Source: Salirhabdus salicampi (GTDB taxonomy: Bacteria; Bacillota; Bacilli; Bacillales; Alkalibacillaceae). Taken from it: 64,000 bases of DNA. A model generated the notes under the pieces. That model did not search any database, was not told the origin of the DNA, and saw only the letters and a list, made by a program, of their open reading frames with translations. The stretch covers positions 496,001 through 560,000 of the forward strand of contig NZ_JANBWE010000001.1 of the NCBI RefSeq assembly GCF_024259515.1, given 5' to 3'. Positions 7,078 to 14,685 of the stretch are shown here, piece after piece; position 1 is the first letter of the stretch, and each line of letters starts with the position of its first letter. A program made the position numbers and the translations under genes.

Positions 7078-9114
7078 ATGGCTCAAACCATTGTCTCTAA
7101 AGGTAAAGATGTTGATGACGCTATAATGAAGGGGTTACATATATTAAGCGTGTCCAAAAATGAAGTTGATATAGAAGTGGTTCAATATGAAAAAAAGGGT
7201 TTATTTCGTTCTAGAGAAGCCATTGTTCGCCTTACAAGACAAGAACTGCAAGCCACAACAGAAGCAGATGACACGATTAAGCAACCTTATCAAACAGCGA
7301 TGCATGAACCGAGTTATGCTTCGTCACGAGAAAATAAACATTCCGAAAAAGCCAGTGATTGGGAAGGAAAAGCTTGGGTGCAAAATCGTCAATTATATGC
7401 TCAAGAATCGGAAACTCAAATTCCAACGGTTACTGTTGAGAAAGGCGTTACATTACTAAAAAATTATAAGCCGGTTAAGGGAACAACAGTAATAAAGCGT
7501 ACCGACCATCTGCAGCTAGAAGCTGAGAGTGAAACAATTGGGACGAAATGGGATATAACAGTTGACAACCTGAAAATGAACACTATTTTAAACATCGTCC
7601 CAGGCTATAAAATTGATAGAGAGATTGTTGATCATGAACCGGCTCCAAATGTCCATATCCAAGTAAAAGAGACAAAAACGTTGATTAACGACTTAACATA
7701 TGAAAACGTTGTAGAACGGTTACATGAACTTGGTATAACTAGCGGAATTAATGCTGAACAAATTCAGGAAGCATTAGTGACAACAGAACCGGGTCGATTT
7801 ACAGTCGCTACAGGTAAGGAGCCTACACCAGGTAATGATGGGTGGATTGAATGGTTGGTGCAGCTTAAGGAAATGGAAGACTTAAAGGAGATGGAGGACG
7901 GAACTGTCGATTTTCGTGACTTTAAAACTTACCCTTCTGTACAAAAAGGCCAAATAATAGGTAGAATTCATCCACCAAGTGAAGGTGTTCCAGGGCAAAA
8001 TGTATTTGGTGAGTCCATCCCCCCAAAACAATCGAAGCCAATCATATTTAGAGCCGGTCAGGGTATTGTTTTGATGGACGATGAGGAGCGAATTGTAGCC
8101 ACCGAACACGGTCGACCTCATTTAGTTAAGCAGGGAAGACGTCAAAAAATATCCATATTACCTAAGCTCGTTCATCGTGGTGATGTAAATTTATCCAGCG
8201 GTAACATTCGTTTTATTGGAGATGTAGAAATTCGTGGTGAAATTCATGAAGAAATGACGGTAGATGCAGAGGGAGATGTCTTCCTCTTTGGTAATGTAAA
8301 TGGAGCAACTGTGAATGCAGGTTATCGAATTATCGGTCAACGAAACATCTTGAATAGTAATATTTCCGCAGGGAAAAGTTCGATGTTAATGTCAGAAGTC
8401 AATCAAATTCTTGCCGTGTTAAATGACCAATTAAAACAAATTATTCAGGCAGTTAATCAGTTAACGAAAACGGCTGCATTCAAAACAACTGATTTTGAAA
8501 AGCGGGGAATACGTCCTTTATTGTTACTTTTAGTCGAAAAAAAGTTCAAAACATTTCCATCTATTGTTAAAAAATATGTTACAGTAGTAAATAAAGGAAA
8601 AAATAGGTTGGAAGATATTTGGTTAGATCATAGTAAAGCGATAGAAACTCTTTTTTCACTAGATGTGCAAAATGAATATAAAAGTACAACGAAATTAGCT
8701 GAATTGTCACAATGGACAGAGGAGTTATTTGAATTAAGTGAAATTCCATTAGAACCAAACTCATCCATCACGGTCCCATATGCAATAAACAGTACAATTT
8801 ACTGTAGTGGTGATGTAAACATAACAGGACAAGGAAGTTTCCAAACGACTATTCGTTGTGGTGGAAAGTTGACGGTCGATGGAGTAGTTCGTGGCGGGCT
8901 AATCTATGCTTTACAAGGTGTTTCGTTAAGTGAAGTAGGCGTAAAAAACGGTGTGAAAACAACGATTATGGTGCCCAAAAATCAAACAATTAACATGAGG
9001 AAAGTTCATGATGGAACAACGATTGTTATTGGGACAAAGACGTACACATTTCTTGAAGAAAAAACAAATGTGATTGCCAGACTAACCGAAGAAGAAACCA
9101 TCATCATTAACTAA
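7078..9114 (+). CDS. fapA: FapA-like protein (Jag-N domain plus DUF342/FapA)
   Basis: A 678-residue cytoplasmic protein. The start is at MAQTIVSKGKD because GAAGGAGCG lies just upstream; an upstream in-frame ATG would lie inside the terminator. Residues 1-55 (KDVDDAIMKGLHILSVSKNEVDIEVVQYEKKGLFRSREA) match the Jag N-terminal domain. From about residue 150 there is the FapA/DUF342 fold, including GRIHPPSEGVPGQNVFGESI and right-handed beta repeats such as VNLSSGNIRFIGDVEIRG and STIYCSGDVNITGQG. A helical insert separates the two halves of the beta solenoid (about 450-560). FapA-type proteins influence polarity and flagellar/surface functions in other bacteria. Control by a c-di-GMP riboswitch fits a motility or surface role. 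Confidence 0.88.
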   Translation: MAQTIVSKGKDVDDAIMKGLHILSVSKNEVDIEVVQYEKKGLFRSREAIVRLTRQELQATTEADDTIKQPYQTAMHEPSYASSRENKHSEKASDWEGKAWVQNRQLYAQESETQIPTVTVEKGVTLLKNYKPVKGTTVIKRTDHLQLEAESETIGTKWDITVDNLKMNTILNIVPGYKIDREIVDHEPAPNVHIQVKETKTLINDLTYENVVERLHELGITSGINAEQIQEALVTTEPGRFTVATGKEPTPGNDGWIEWLVQLKEMEDLKEMEDGTVDFRDFKTYPSVQKGQIIGRIHPPSEGVPGQNVFGESIPPKQSKPIIFRAGQGIVLMDDEERIVATEHGRPHLVKQGRRQKISILPKLVHRGDVNLSSGNIRFIGDVEIRGEIHEEMTVDAEGDVFLFGNVNGATVNAGYRIIGQRNILNSNISAGKSSMLMSEVNQILAVLNDQLKQIIQAVNQLTKTAAFKTTDFEKRGIRPLLLLLVEKKFKTFPSIVKKYVTVVNKGKNRLEDIWLDHSKAIETLFSLDVQNEYKSTTKLAELSQWTEELFELSEIPLEPNSSITVPYAINSTIYCSGDVNITGQGSFQTTIRCGGKLTVDGVVRGGLIYALQGVSLSEVGVKNGVKTTIMVPKNQTINMRKVHDGTTIVIGTKTYTFLEEKTNVIARLTEEETIIIN

Positions 9115-9128
9115 CGGGGGAGATTGCA

Positions 9129-9440
9129 GTGTTTGATTATGTTATCCATAAAGAAAATAACAACATAATTGCAGAAATGTTTGGGGATTTAGATATCGAT
9201 TCAACAGAAGAGGTAGAAGGTCCCTTTTTATCCTCATTATTAGAGGGGAAAAATGTAAAACTAGATTTTCAATATGTTAAGTTTGTAGATTCAACTGGCA
9301 TAGGATTACTAATGAAAACTGTCCAAAAATTACAAAGTAAAGATATTGAAGTGGTGATTGCAAACGTGAACGAAGACATACAGGCTGTCTTTGATATATT
9401 GCAATTGACGGAGATATTAGGAAAAGATATATTTGTATAA
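9129..9440 (+). CDS. STAS-domain anti-sigma factor antagonist-like protein
   Basis: A 103-residue single STAS domain of the RsbV/SpoIIAA type. The phosphorylatable serine sits in the standard motif VDSTGIGLLMK. GTG start, GGGGGAG upstream, 14 bases after fapA, so it is probably co-transcribed and under the same riboswitch. In partner switching the unphosphorylated form binds an anti-sigma kinase; the kinase domain encoded at 10350-12440 is a possible partner. The identity of the partner is inference. Confidence 0.85.
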   Translation: MFDYVIHKENNNIIAEMFGDLDIDSTEEVEGPFLSSLLEGKNVKLDFQYVKFVDSTGIGLLMKTVQKLQSKDIEVVIANVNEDIQAVFDILQLTEILGKDIFV

Positions 9441-9473
9441 TCGGTAAAAGTATAGAAGGAAGGTTTAGTATAG

Positions 9474-10034
9474 ATGATTTATGAATATATATTTCTTGCA
9501 TTCATAATAGCACTATTTAAAAAAGGGTCCATAACAAAATTTCTAGAAACAAATTTAACGCACCAGCCAATCATTTTATTATCTGTTTTTATACAAATTG
9601 GAACAATGATGCTTTATAACCGCGTTACGTTTATTGAACAAACGTTCTCGTTTTGGATTATCGGATCATATCTTATTTTAATATATGCTGTATGGAAGAA
9701 CTTCCATTTACCAGGATTTAAAATTTTCTTTACAGGTTTGATCTTGAATTTTTTAGCGATTGTGACAAATGGTGGAAGGATGCCGGTTTCCATTGAAGCG
9801 ATTGAAACGATTGGACTTGGTGACCGTATACAAGAGTTGGGAGAGGGATACCGCAAGCATCAATTTTTAACGGAAAATACGAATCTATCATTTTTGACAG
9901 ATGTGATTCCAATTGTACAGCCATTTGTATATTGGCAGATGGTCGCCAGTGTAGGTGATCTTCTTGTAACTGCTGGTTTATGTTGGTTTATATATAAAAG
10001 AGTGACTAAAGACCCAATTCAAAATCATTCATAA
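9474..10034 (+). CDS. DUF5317 family membrane protein
   Basis: A 186-residue protein with about five membrane helices (residues 3-15, 31-47, 58-74, 78-98, 153-176). Between helices 4 and 5 lies a conserved outside or inside loop with the family signature NGGRMPVS. AAGGAAGG precedes the ATG. It follows the STAS gene closely and may belong to the same transcript. Function unknown. Confidence 0.78.
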   Translation: MIYEYIFLAFIIALFKKGSITKFLETNLTHQPIILLSVFIQIGTMMLYNRVTFIEQTFSFWIIGSYLILIYAVWKNFHLPGFKIFFTGLILNFLAIVTNGGRMPVSIEAIETIGLGDRIQELGEGYRKHQFLTENTNLSFLTDVIPIVQPFVYWQMVASVGDLLVTAGLCWFIYKRVTKDPIQNHS

Positions 10035-10089
10035 AATGTTATCATAGAATTGGGGGTACAGAGACTTATGTTATTGTAAGAATTTTTGA

Positions 10090-10166
10090 AAAAGGCAAAC
10101 CTATTGAAAAATGGGGGCGCAAAACTAAGGGCCTAAAGTCACGTGACTATGGTAGCCTAGTTACCA
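10090..10166 (+). ncRNA. Cyclic di-GMP-I (GEMM-I) riboswitch 2, upstream of a micro-ORF
   Basis: GGCAAACC, a P2 stem with GAAA, GGGGGCGCAAAAC, then GGGCCTAAA, a perfect P3b hairpin AGTCACGTGACT, TATGGTAGCC and closing GTTACC. The P1 3' strand GTTACC (10160-10165) can also pair with the downstream ribosome binding region GGTGGT (10175-10180). Ligand-stabilised P1 would therefore free the ribosome site, suggesting translational activation. The assignment as GEMM-I is direct; the direction of regulation is inference. Confidence 0.88.
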
Positions 10167-10187
10167 AAAACTGAGGTGGTGATACCT

Positions 10188-10268
10188 ATGAAAAGAAAAG
10201 CTTTCTTTTTGCTAACTGTAATTGCTATGGGTCTTTCTGCAGTAGCTAAGTACCCTTGGTACCCATAA
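10188..10268 (+). CDS. 26-residue signal-peptide-like micro-protein under riboswitch 2
   Basis: ATG with a strong GAGGTGGTGA ribosome site 6 bases upstream, directly after the aptamer. The product begins MKRKAFFLLTVIAMG, continues LSAVA and ends KYPWYP. That is a compact signal peptide: basic N-region, hydrophobic core and an A-V-A cleavage motif. Cleavage would release a six-residue aromatic/proline peptide. It is too short for routine gene callers. It could be a secreted signalling or pheromone-like peptide, a tiny membrane regulator, or a leader whose translation matters more than its product. I recognise no homologue. Confidence 0.65.
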   Translation: MKRKAFFLLTVIAMGLSAVAKYPWYP

Positions 10269-10349
10269 GTCTCACTTAATTAATTAAATGTGATTATACT
10301 TATGTCTCTGTGCCCCCAATTGTGTAATAAACAAAAGGATCGATGCTAA

Positions 10350-12440
10350 ATGCCACTAAAACTAAAATCTTATATATATTCAGTAATATTATTGGGATTA
10401 GTCCTACTTTTATACAGTGGAATCAATTTTGACTTCACTTACATATTACCCGTTTTAATTTTTGGTGTTGTGGCTGGTTTCCTTGAGAAATATATGGTGG
10501 AGCTTCCCGATGGTAAATTCTTCTCCGGTACTTTAGCAATCTCCATGATTGCAGTAGTCTTCTTAGGTGTTTATGAAGCGGTATTTGTTGAATTAATTGC
10601 TTTTCTCATTGGGCTCTACTTTATTAAAATTGATATTATAAAATCTTTATATAATGTTGCACAATATATTATCTGTATTTTTGTAGCTGGTTTTATTTAT
10701 ACGGCTCTCCCTACTTCCGAAAATATGTTTACGTTAACAGATATACCTTATATGATGATTGCTATTGCAACATACATTTTATGTAATCAAGTGTTGTTAT
10801 CCGTTGTTTTATCAACACTTCATCAAAAACCATATATTCATGTTATGGCTGAACTCCTACAGTATGCCTTTTTGAATTACTTAGTCACAATTGCTCTTAC
10901 GATTCTCTTGGGAACAACATATCATTTTGGGAATGATATATTAGCATTTATAGTTACAATTTTTGTAGTTTTGTTCTTTTTATCATTACGTTATGCTTTT
11001 AATCTATTTATTAAACTGCGCAAAACATATTTAACTTCTATTGAAACCCTTACGAATATGAAAGAGAAACAATTGTCACTCCAACCAGGTCATTCAACTA
11101 GAGTTGGGCGAATCGCGCGGCAATTTGCAGAAGAACTAAATCTATCGCAAGATGAGATTGATCAAATACATTATGCTGCTCTTTTTCATGATATAGGGAA
11201 ACAACATATTAAACAGGAGATATTCATCAAAAAGGGCCCCCTTACAATTGAAGAGGAAAATGAATATCGCAAACATGTGGATTTTGGTGCGGAAATTGTA
11301 CAGAAAATCTCAGGAATGGATAATGCAGCAATCCATATCATGCAACACCATGAACAATGGGATGGTAAAGGCTATCCTAAAGGCCTGAAAGGAACTGAAA
11401 TATCATTAGGTGCTAGAATAATAGCATTAGCCAATTTATATGATCGGTATATGTATGATGATAAAGTGAAAAATCCGAAAGAAGAATTTAAAAAATTAAA
11501 AGGTAAAGAACTTGATCCTAATCTAGTGGATAAAGCTTTGGAGTTGTTGGAATTTTCCAGAGGATCTGTTTTATTACCATCAGAAAATGAATTTAAGGAT
11601 ACAATCATAGAAGAGATGGTTATAAGTAAAACCCGTGAAAAGTTATATCAATCTAGCTTATTAAATAATTTCGGTGCTAAATTAATTGCAACGTATGATG
11701 GAACGTTTAGGGACGAAGATGGAAAAGAAATTAGTATACCAGCACAAAATTCAATATTAAAACTAGTAACAAATGCGATCAAAACAAAGCGACGAATTCG
11801 AGACTTTGTAGAAGGCTCAGGAAACATATATGATGTCTACTGTGTCCCAACTGGTCAAAGTTGTCATATTATCTTATTTGATGTGACATATGTATTAGAA
11901 TATGAAAATAAACAAGAGAAAAGAGTTCACAGTTTATACCGTGAAGTGATATATTCTGTTACCTCAGGTAAACTATTACTATTGCAAGAACATGAACTAG
12001 AGACGATAAATAATGAAAATGTTATAATGGAACAAATCATTGAAGATACAAAAGATATTGTTACTTGTCGTCAACAACTTGACGTCTTACTTGATGATTA
12101 CAATTTAGATAAAAAACGTAAATTTCAATTGCTACTATGTACATCAGAGGCAGCAACAAATGTTTTAAAACATGCGATGTCTGGTAAAATGGAAGTTTCG
12201 ATTGTTGATAATAAAATTAGAATTATGGTAAAGGACGAAGGAAGCGGTATAAACATAGCTGATTTACCAAAATCGACATTATTATCTGGATACTCTAGTA
12301 AAGTGTCGCTTGGACATGGATTTACATTAATATTAAAATATATGGACCAAGTTATGCTCCATACGAACTCAAAAGGAACTACATTGATAATGGATGTACA
12401 TCTGGATGAACCTGCATCCATCGAACAAATTGGACAATAA
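10350..12440 (+). CDS. Membrane HD-GYP protein fused to RsbW-type kinase domain
   Basis: A 696-residue three-part protein. Residues 1-220 hold about six to eight membrane helices. Residues 240-400 are an HD-GYP c-di-GMP phosphodiesterase domain: HD at 280-281 in LFHDIGK, HH at 333-334 in MQHHEQWDGKGYP with GYP at 341-343. One expected metal-ligand Asp of the vADvyDAL motif reads Asn362 (LANLYDRYM), so activity may be altered. From about 590 there is a GHKL ATPase like RsbW/SpoIIAB: N-box EAATNVLKHA, G1 DEGSGI and G2 GHGFTL. It is followed directly by STAS and PP2C genes, completing a partner-switching module. I know this domain set separately but not as a standard fusion. Confidence 0.88.
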   Translation: MPLKLKSYIYSVILLGLVLLLYSGINFDFTYILPVLIFGVVAGFLEKYMVELPDGKFFSGTLAISMIAVVFLGVYEAVFVELIAFLIGLYFIKIDIIKSLYNVAQYIICIFVAGFIYTALPTSENMFTLTDIPYMMIAIATYILCNQVLLSVVLSTLHQKPYIHVMAELLQYAFLNYLVTIALTILLGTTYHFGNDILAFIVTIFVVLFFLSLRYAFNLFIKLRKTYLTSIETLTNMKEKQLSLQPGHSTRVGRIARQFAEELNLSQDEIDQIHYAALFHDIGKQHIKQEIFIKKGPLTIEEENEYRKHVDFGAEIVQKISGMDNAAIHIMQHHEQWDGKGYPKGLKGTEISLGARIIALANLYDRYMYDDKVKNPKEEFKKLKGKELDPNLVDKALELLEFSRGSVLLPSENEFKDTIIEEMVISKTREKLYQSSLLNNFGAKLIATYDGTFRDEDGKEISIPAQNSILKLVTNAIKTKRRIRDFVEGSGNIYDVYCVPTGQSCHIILFDVTYVLEYENKQEKRVHSLYREVIYSVTSGKLLLLQEHELETINNENVIMEQIIEDTKDIVTCRQQLDVLLDDYNLDKKRKFQLLLCTSEAATNVLKHAMSGKMEVSIVDNKIRIMVKDEGSGINIADLPKSTLLSGYSSKVSLGHGFTLILKYMDQVMLHTNSKGTTLIMDVHLDEPASIEQIGQ

Positions 12441-12451
12441 GGGGTTATATT

Positions 12452-12772
12452 ATGTCTTTTAGTATCGAGGTTGAAAAAAAAGAAAAAGAGGTTCGCCTAT
12501 ACTTAATGGGTGAGTTAGACATCACAACTATTGCCGAGTTTAATGACAGTTTGAAGCAAATAGAAGACTGTGAAAAAGTTGTTATCGACTTTTCAAAAAT
12601 TACGTTTATGGACTCAACCGGCATTGGATCCATAATGGAAGTCATTTACCTATCGCAATCAGAGGGCTTTTCGTTACTATTTGAAAACTTAAACGAAGAA
12701 TTACAAGAAGTATTTGAAACGGTTGGTTTGTTTCAACTCCTGAAAGTCGTTCAAGGGGAGAATGGGGCATGA
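12452..12772 (+). CDS. STAS-domain anti-anti-sigma factor (RsbV/SpoIIAA type)
   Basis: A 106-residue STAS protein; the target serine is in FMDSTGIGSIMEV. It follows the HD-GYP/kinase gene after 11 bases with a GGGGTT site. It shares a 4-base ATGA overlap with the downstream phosphatase gene. Expected cycle: phosphorylated by the kinase domain upstream, dephosphorylated by the PP2C downstream. The sigma factor or other final target is not in the window. Confidence 0.9.
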   Translation: MSFSIEVEKKEKEVRLYLMGELDITTIAEFNDSLKQIEDCEKVVIDFSKITFMDSTGIGSIMEVIYLSQSEGFSLLFENLNEELQEVFETVGLFQLLKVVQGENGA

Positions 12773-13545
12773 TCAATAATCAAAATGGCTCCTTGTGGGA
12801 TGAAGCAACGTTACAACGCGAAATAAAAAATGCCCAAGATATACAACAAAGATTGCTCAATGCGAACGCACCAACAATTGACGGTGCAACCCTTATAGGT
12901 ACTTCCATCCCTGCACGTCTAATTGGTGGGGATTATTATGACTTCTATCGTTTAAAGAATGGAAAAGTACGGATTATTATTGGTGATGTAATGGGGAAAG
13001 GAATTCCTGCTGCTATGTTAATGATATTAACTAGAGGAGCCTTTCGAAGTGCATGCGAAAGCACTGACAGCCCTAGTGAAACATTAGAAGCAATGAATGA
13101 TGCGTTATATTCTGATTTAAGAACATTACACTCTTTTGTTACTGTTTTTTGTGCAGATTGGGATCCAACAACTAACACACTCTCTTATGCAAATGCAGGA
13201 CATAATTTACCCTTATGGATACACAATGATTTTATAAGGGACTTGCCTCGGTGTTCAGGTATTATGTTAGGTGGATTGCCAAATCAACAATATAAAGAAG
13301 AGGAATTACAATTAGGAAAAAAAGACACTGTATTCTTTTATACCGATGGTATCGTTGAGGCCATGGACAAAGAGGGAAATCAGTTTAAGCGTATGCGACT
13401 CATTGATACACTTGATGAAGTGAAAAATCATGATGCATCTCAGATTAAAGATACCGTTTTAGATGAAATCGAATCGTTTACACAAGGTATCACTCAAAAA
13501 GATGATATAACTTTGATTGTTTTTAAAGTCCAGAAAGAAGACTAA
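12769..13545 (+). CDS. PP2C (SpoIIE/RsbU-type) serine phosphatase
   Basis: A 258-residue PPM phosphatase. All metal-binding motifs are present: IGGDYYDF, IGDVMGKGIPAAM, YTDGIVEAMD and the C-terminal KDDITLIV. A short N-terminal helix (EATLQREIKNAQDIQQRLL) corresponds to the linker seen in RsbU/RsbP/SpoIIE. It has no sensory domain of its own, so input probably comes from partners. Its start overlaps the STAS stop codon, so the two are translationally coupled. The likely substrate is phospho-STAS from the neighbouring gene(s). Confidence 0.92.
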   Translation: MINNQNGSLWDEATLQREIKNAQDIQQRLLNANAPTIDGATLIGTSIPARLIGGDYYDFYRLKNGKVRIIIGDVMGKGIPAAMLMILTRGAFRSACESTDSPSETLEAMNDALYSDLRTLHSFVTVFCADWDPTTNTLSYANAGHNLPLWIHNDFIRDLPRCSGIMLGGLPNQQYKEEELQLGKKDTVFFYTDGIVEAMDKEGNQFKRMRLIDTLDEVKNHDASQIKDTVLDEIESFTQGITQKDDITLIVFKVQKED

Positions 13546-13555
13546 ACATAAAGTA

Positions 13556-13591
13556 AGAAAAACGAGCTTTTGTTATAAGCTCGTTTTTCTT
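13556..13591 (+). terminator. Intrinsic terminator of the partner-switch operon
   Basis: AGAAAAACGAGCTT-7-AAGCTCGTTTTTCT hairpin with T-tract. Confidence 0.9.
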
Positions 13592-13642
13592 ATGGGCTTT
13601 TAAATATCTGAGATTGAAAACCTTGAACATTTTTTCTTATGG

Positions 13643-13855
13643 TTAAGTTAGTTGATTAGCTGACCAATCGGTATAAGAACCACTACCATTACATCCATAA
13701 CAATCATAAGGTGGGGAATAAAAGGTTTCAGTTTGGACCAGCATATGAAATCCTTTGCCACGACAATCTGGACAAAGCCCTTGTTCTTCATACTGGGATA
13801 ATCTTTTTTCCTTTCTTTCCTGATTCCATGCAGATAATGATTGCATAAATCCCAT
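13643..13855 (-). CDS. Small DnaJ-type zinc-finger-like protein
   Basis: A 70-residue protein. Two CxxCxGxG repeats (CPDCRGKG and CYGCNGSG) match the DnaJ central zinc-binding module, so one Zn ion is probably held by four cysteines. Start MGFMQS is taken because GAGGTG precedes it by 7 bases. There is no J-domain. Similar short CxxCxGxG proteins occur in Bacillus without known roles. The next minus-strand gene upstream is the WxL-domain protein, which may be co-transcribed. Confidence 0.72.
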   Translation of the reverse strand: MGFMQSLSAWNQERKEKRLSQYEEQGLCPDCRGKGFHMLVQTETFYSPPYDCYGCNGSGSYTDWSANQLT

Positions 13856-13917
13856 CAAATCACCTCGGAAAAGCTTTTCCATATTTTGCGTCAAAGGTCA
13901 TAAAAACATACATATTG

Positions 13918-14490
13918 TTATGGGCCTTGCTGAATATGCCATGTGAGCGTGAAGTCATACTCAACACTGCGATCTGTTTCTGGAACTTGAATACGTAATG
14001 AATCATTAGGAAATTGAACGGTAGTAATTCCCATTCCCTCATCCCTCTTAGCTGTAAGCAACGTTACAGGCTGGCCATCGTTCAGTGGAATAAAATTCGA
14101 CTGGAATAGCTGTGGTAATGTACTTCCATTAGATGTTACCATTACTTGTTCATTGGATAATTCTATTTTCGCTTTATCTTTGGGTATAGTTTCATATGTA
14201 CCATCATCAAAGTGGACCGTAACTGGACTGCTCTCTACTTGTAAGTGCCATCCTTTCCCGCTCCCTGTAGCATCAGTAATCAGTATTTCCCCGAAATTGG
14301 CGTATATATAGGACTGGTTATCATGTGTAGAAAAGTTATTGGGTGAGGAGATAACCTCAACATCTAAATTGCCTGGCAGAATTTGCACTTTGGTTTGATC
14401 AGAAGTTTCCGTATTGACCATTATAGAGGGACCAAAGCTACAAATTACGATAACAACAGGAATAAGTAAAATATAAAATCGTTTTTTCAT
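13918..14490 (-). CDS. WxL-domain secreted surface protein
   Basis: A 190-residue protein with a signal peptide (KKRFYILLIPVVIVICSFG). The rest resembles a WxL domain: first motif GKGWHLQVES after ILITDATGSG, terminal motif FTLTWHIQQGP at the extreme C-terminus. WxL domains bind peptidoglycan non-covalently in low-GC Gram-positives. WxL clusters normally include DUF916 and other WxL genes, but this one is alone. GAGGTG is placed correctly before ATG. The second motif reads TWHI, so a degenerate WxL fold is possible. Confidence 0.72.
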   Translation of the reverse strand: MKKRFYILLIPVVIVICSFGPSIMVNTETSDQTKVQILPGNLDVEVISSPNNFSTHDNQSYIYANFGEILITDATGSGKGWHLQVESSPVTVHFDDGTYETIPKDKAKIELSNEQVMVTSNGSTLPQLFQSNFIPLNDGQPVTLLTAKRDEGMGITTVQFPNDSLRIQVPETDRSVEYDFTLTWHIQQGP

Positions 14491-14685
14491 AATGTTTACA
14501 CCTCGTATGCTTATTTATTAATATATCGACCTATACAAAAAAAACTATATGGATAGAGGGGAGTTATAAACAAGCAATAGTTGGAAAAATACCAAAAATG
14601 CTAAAGGGGTAATAATTTAGACAAACGTAACAAACGGATATATATAGAGTCCAAAATACATTGTAGATAAAAGTAGGTGAATTTT

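Larger units (their letters stand above)
10048..10321. repeat. 18-bp inverted repeat enclosing riboswitch 2 and a micro-ORF
   Basis: AATTGGGGGTACAGAGAC at 10048-10065 and its near-perfect inverse at 10304-10321 (one T/C difference that would be a G-U pair in RNA). A second nested match, GAGACTTATG at 10061-10070, is the exact reverse complement of 10264-10273, which includes the micro-ORF stop codon. The outermost AATT on both sides could be a 4-bp target duplication around 14-bp terminal repeats, as in a MITE. Alternatively the arms pair as the 5' and 3' ends of a small mRNA. No transposase is present. Confidence 0.75.

Noticed and set aside
10048-10321. Calling the inverted-repeat cassette a confirmed MITE
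   Set aside because: AATT is self-complementary, so it does not prove a target duplication, and copy number cannot be seen from one window; recorded as a repeat only.
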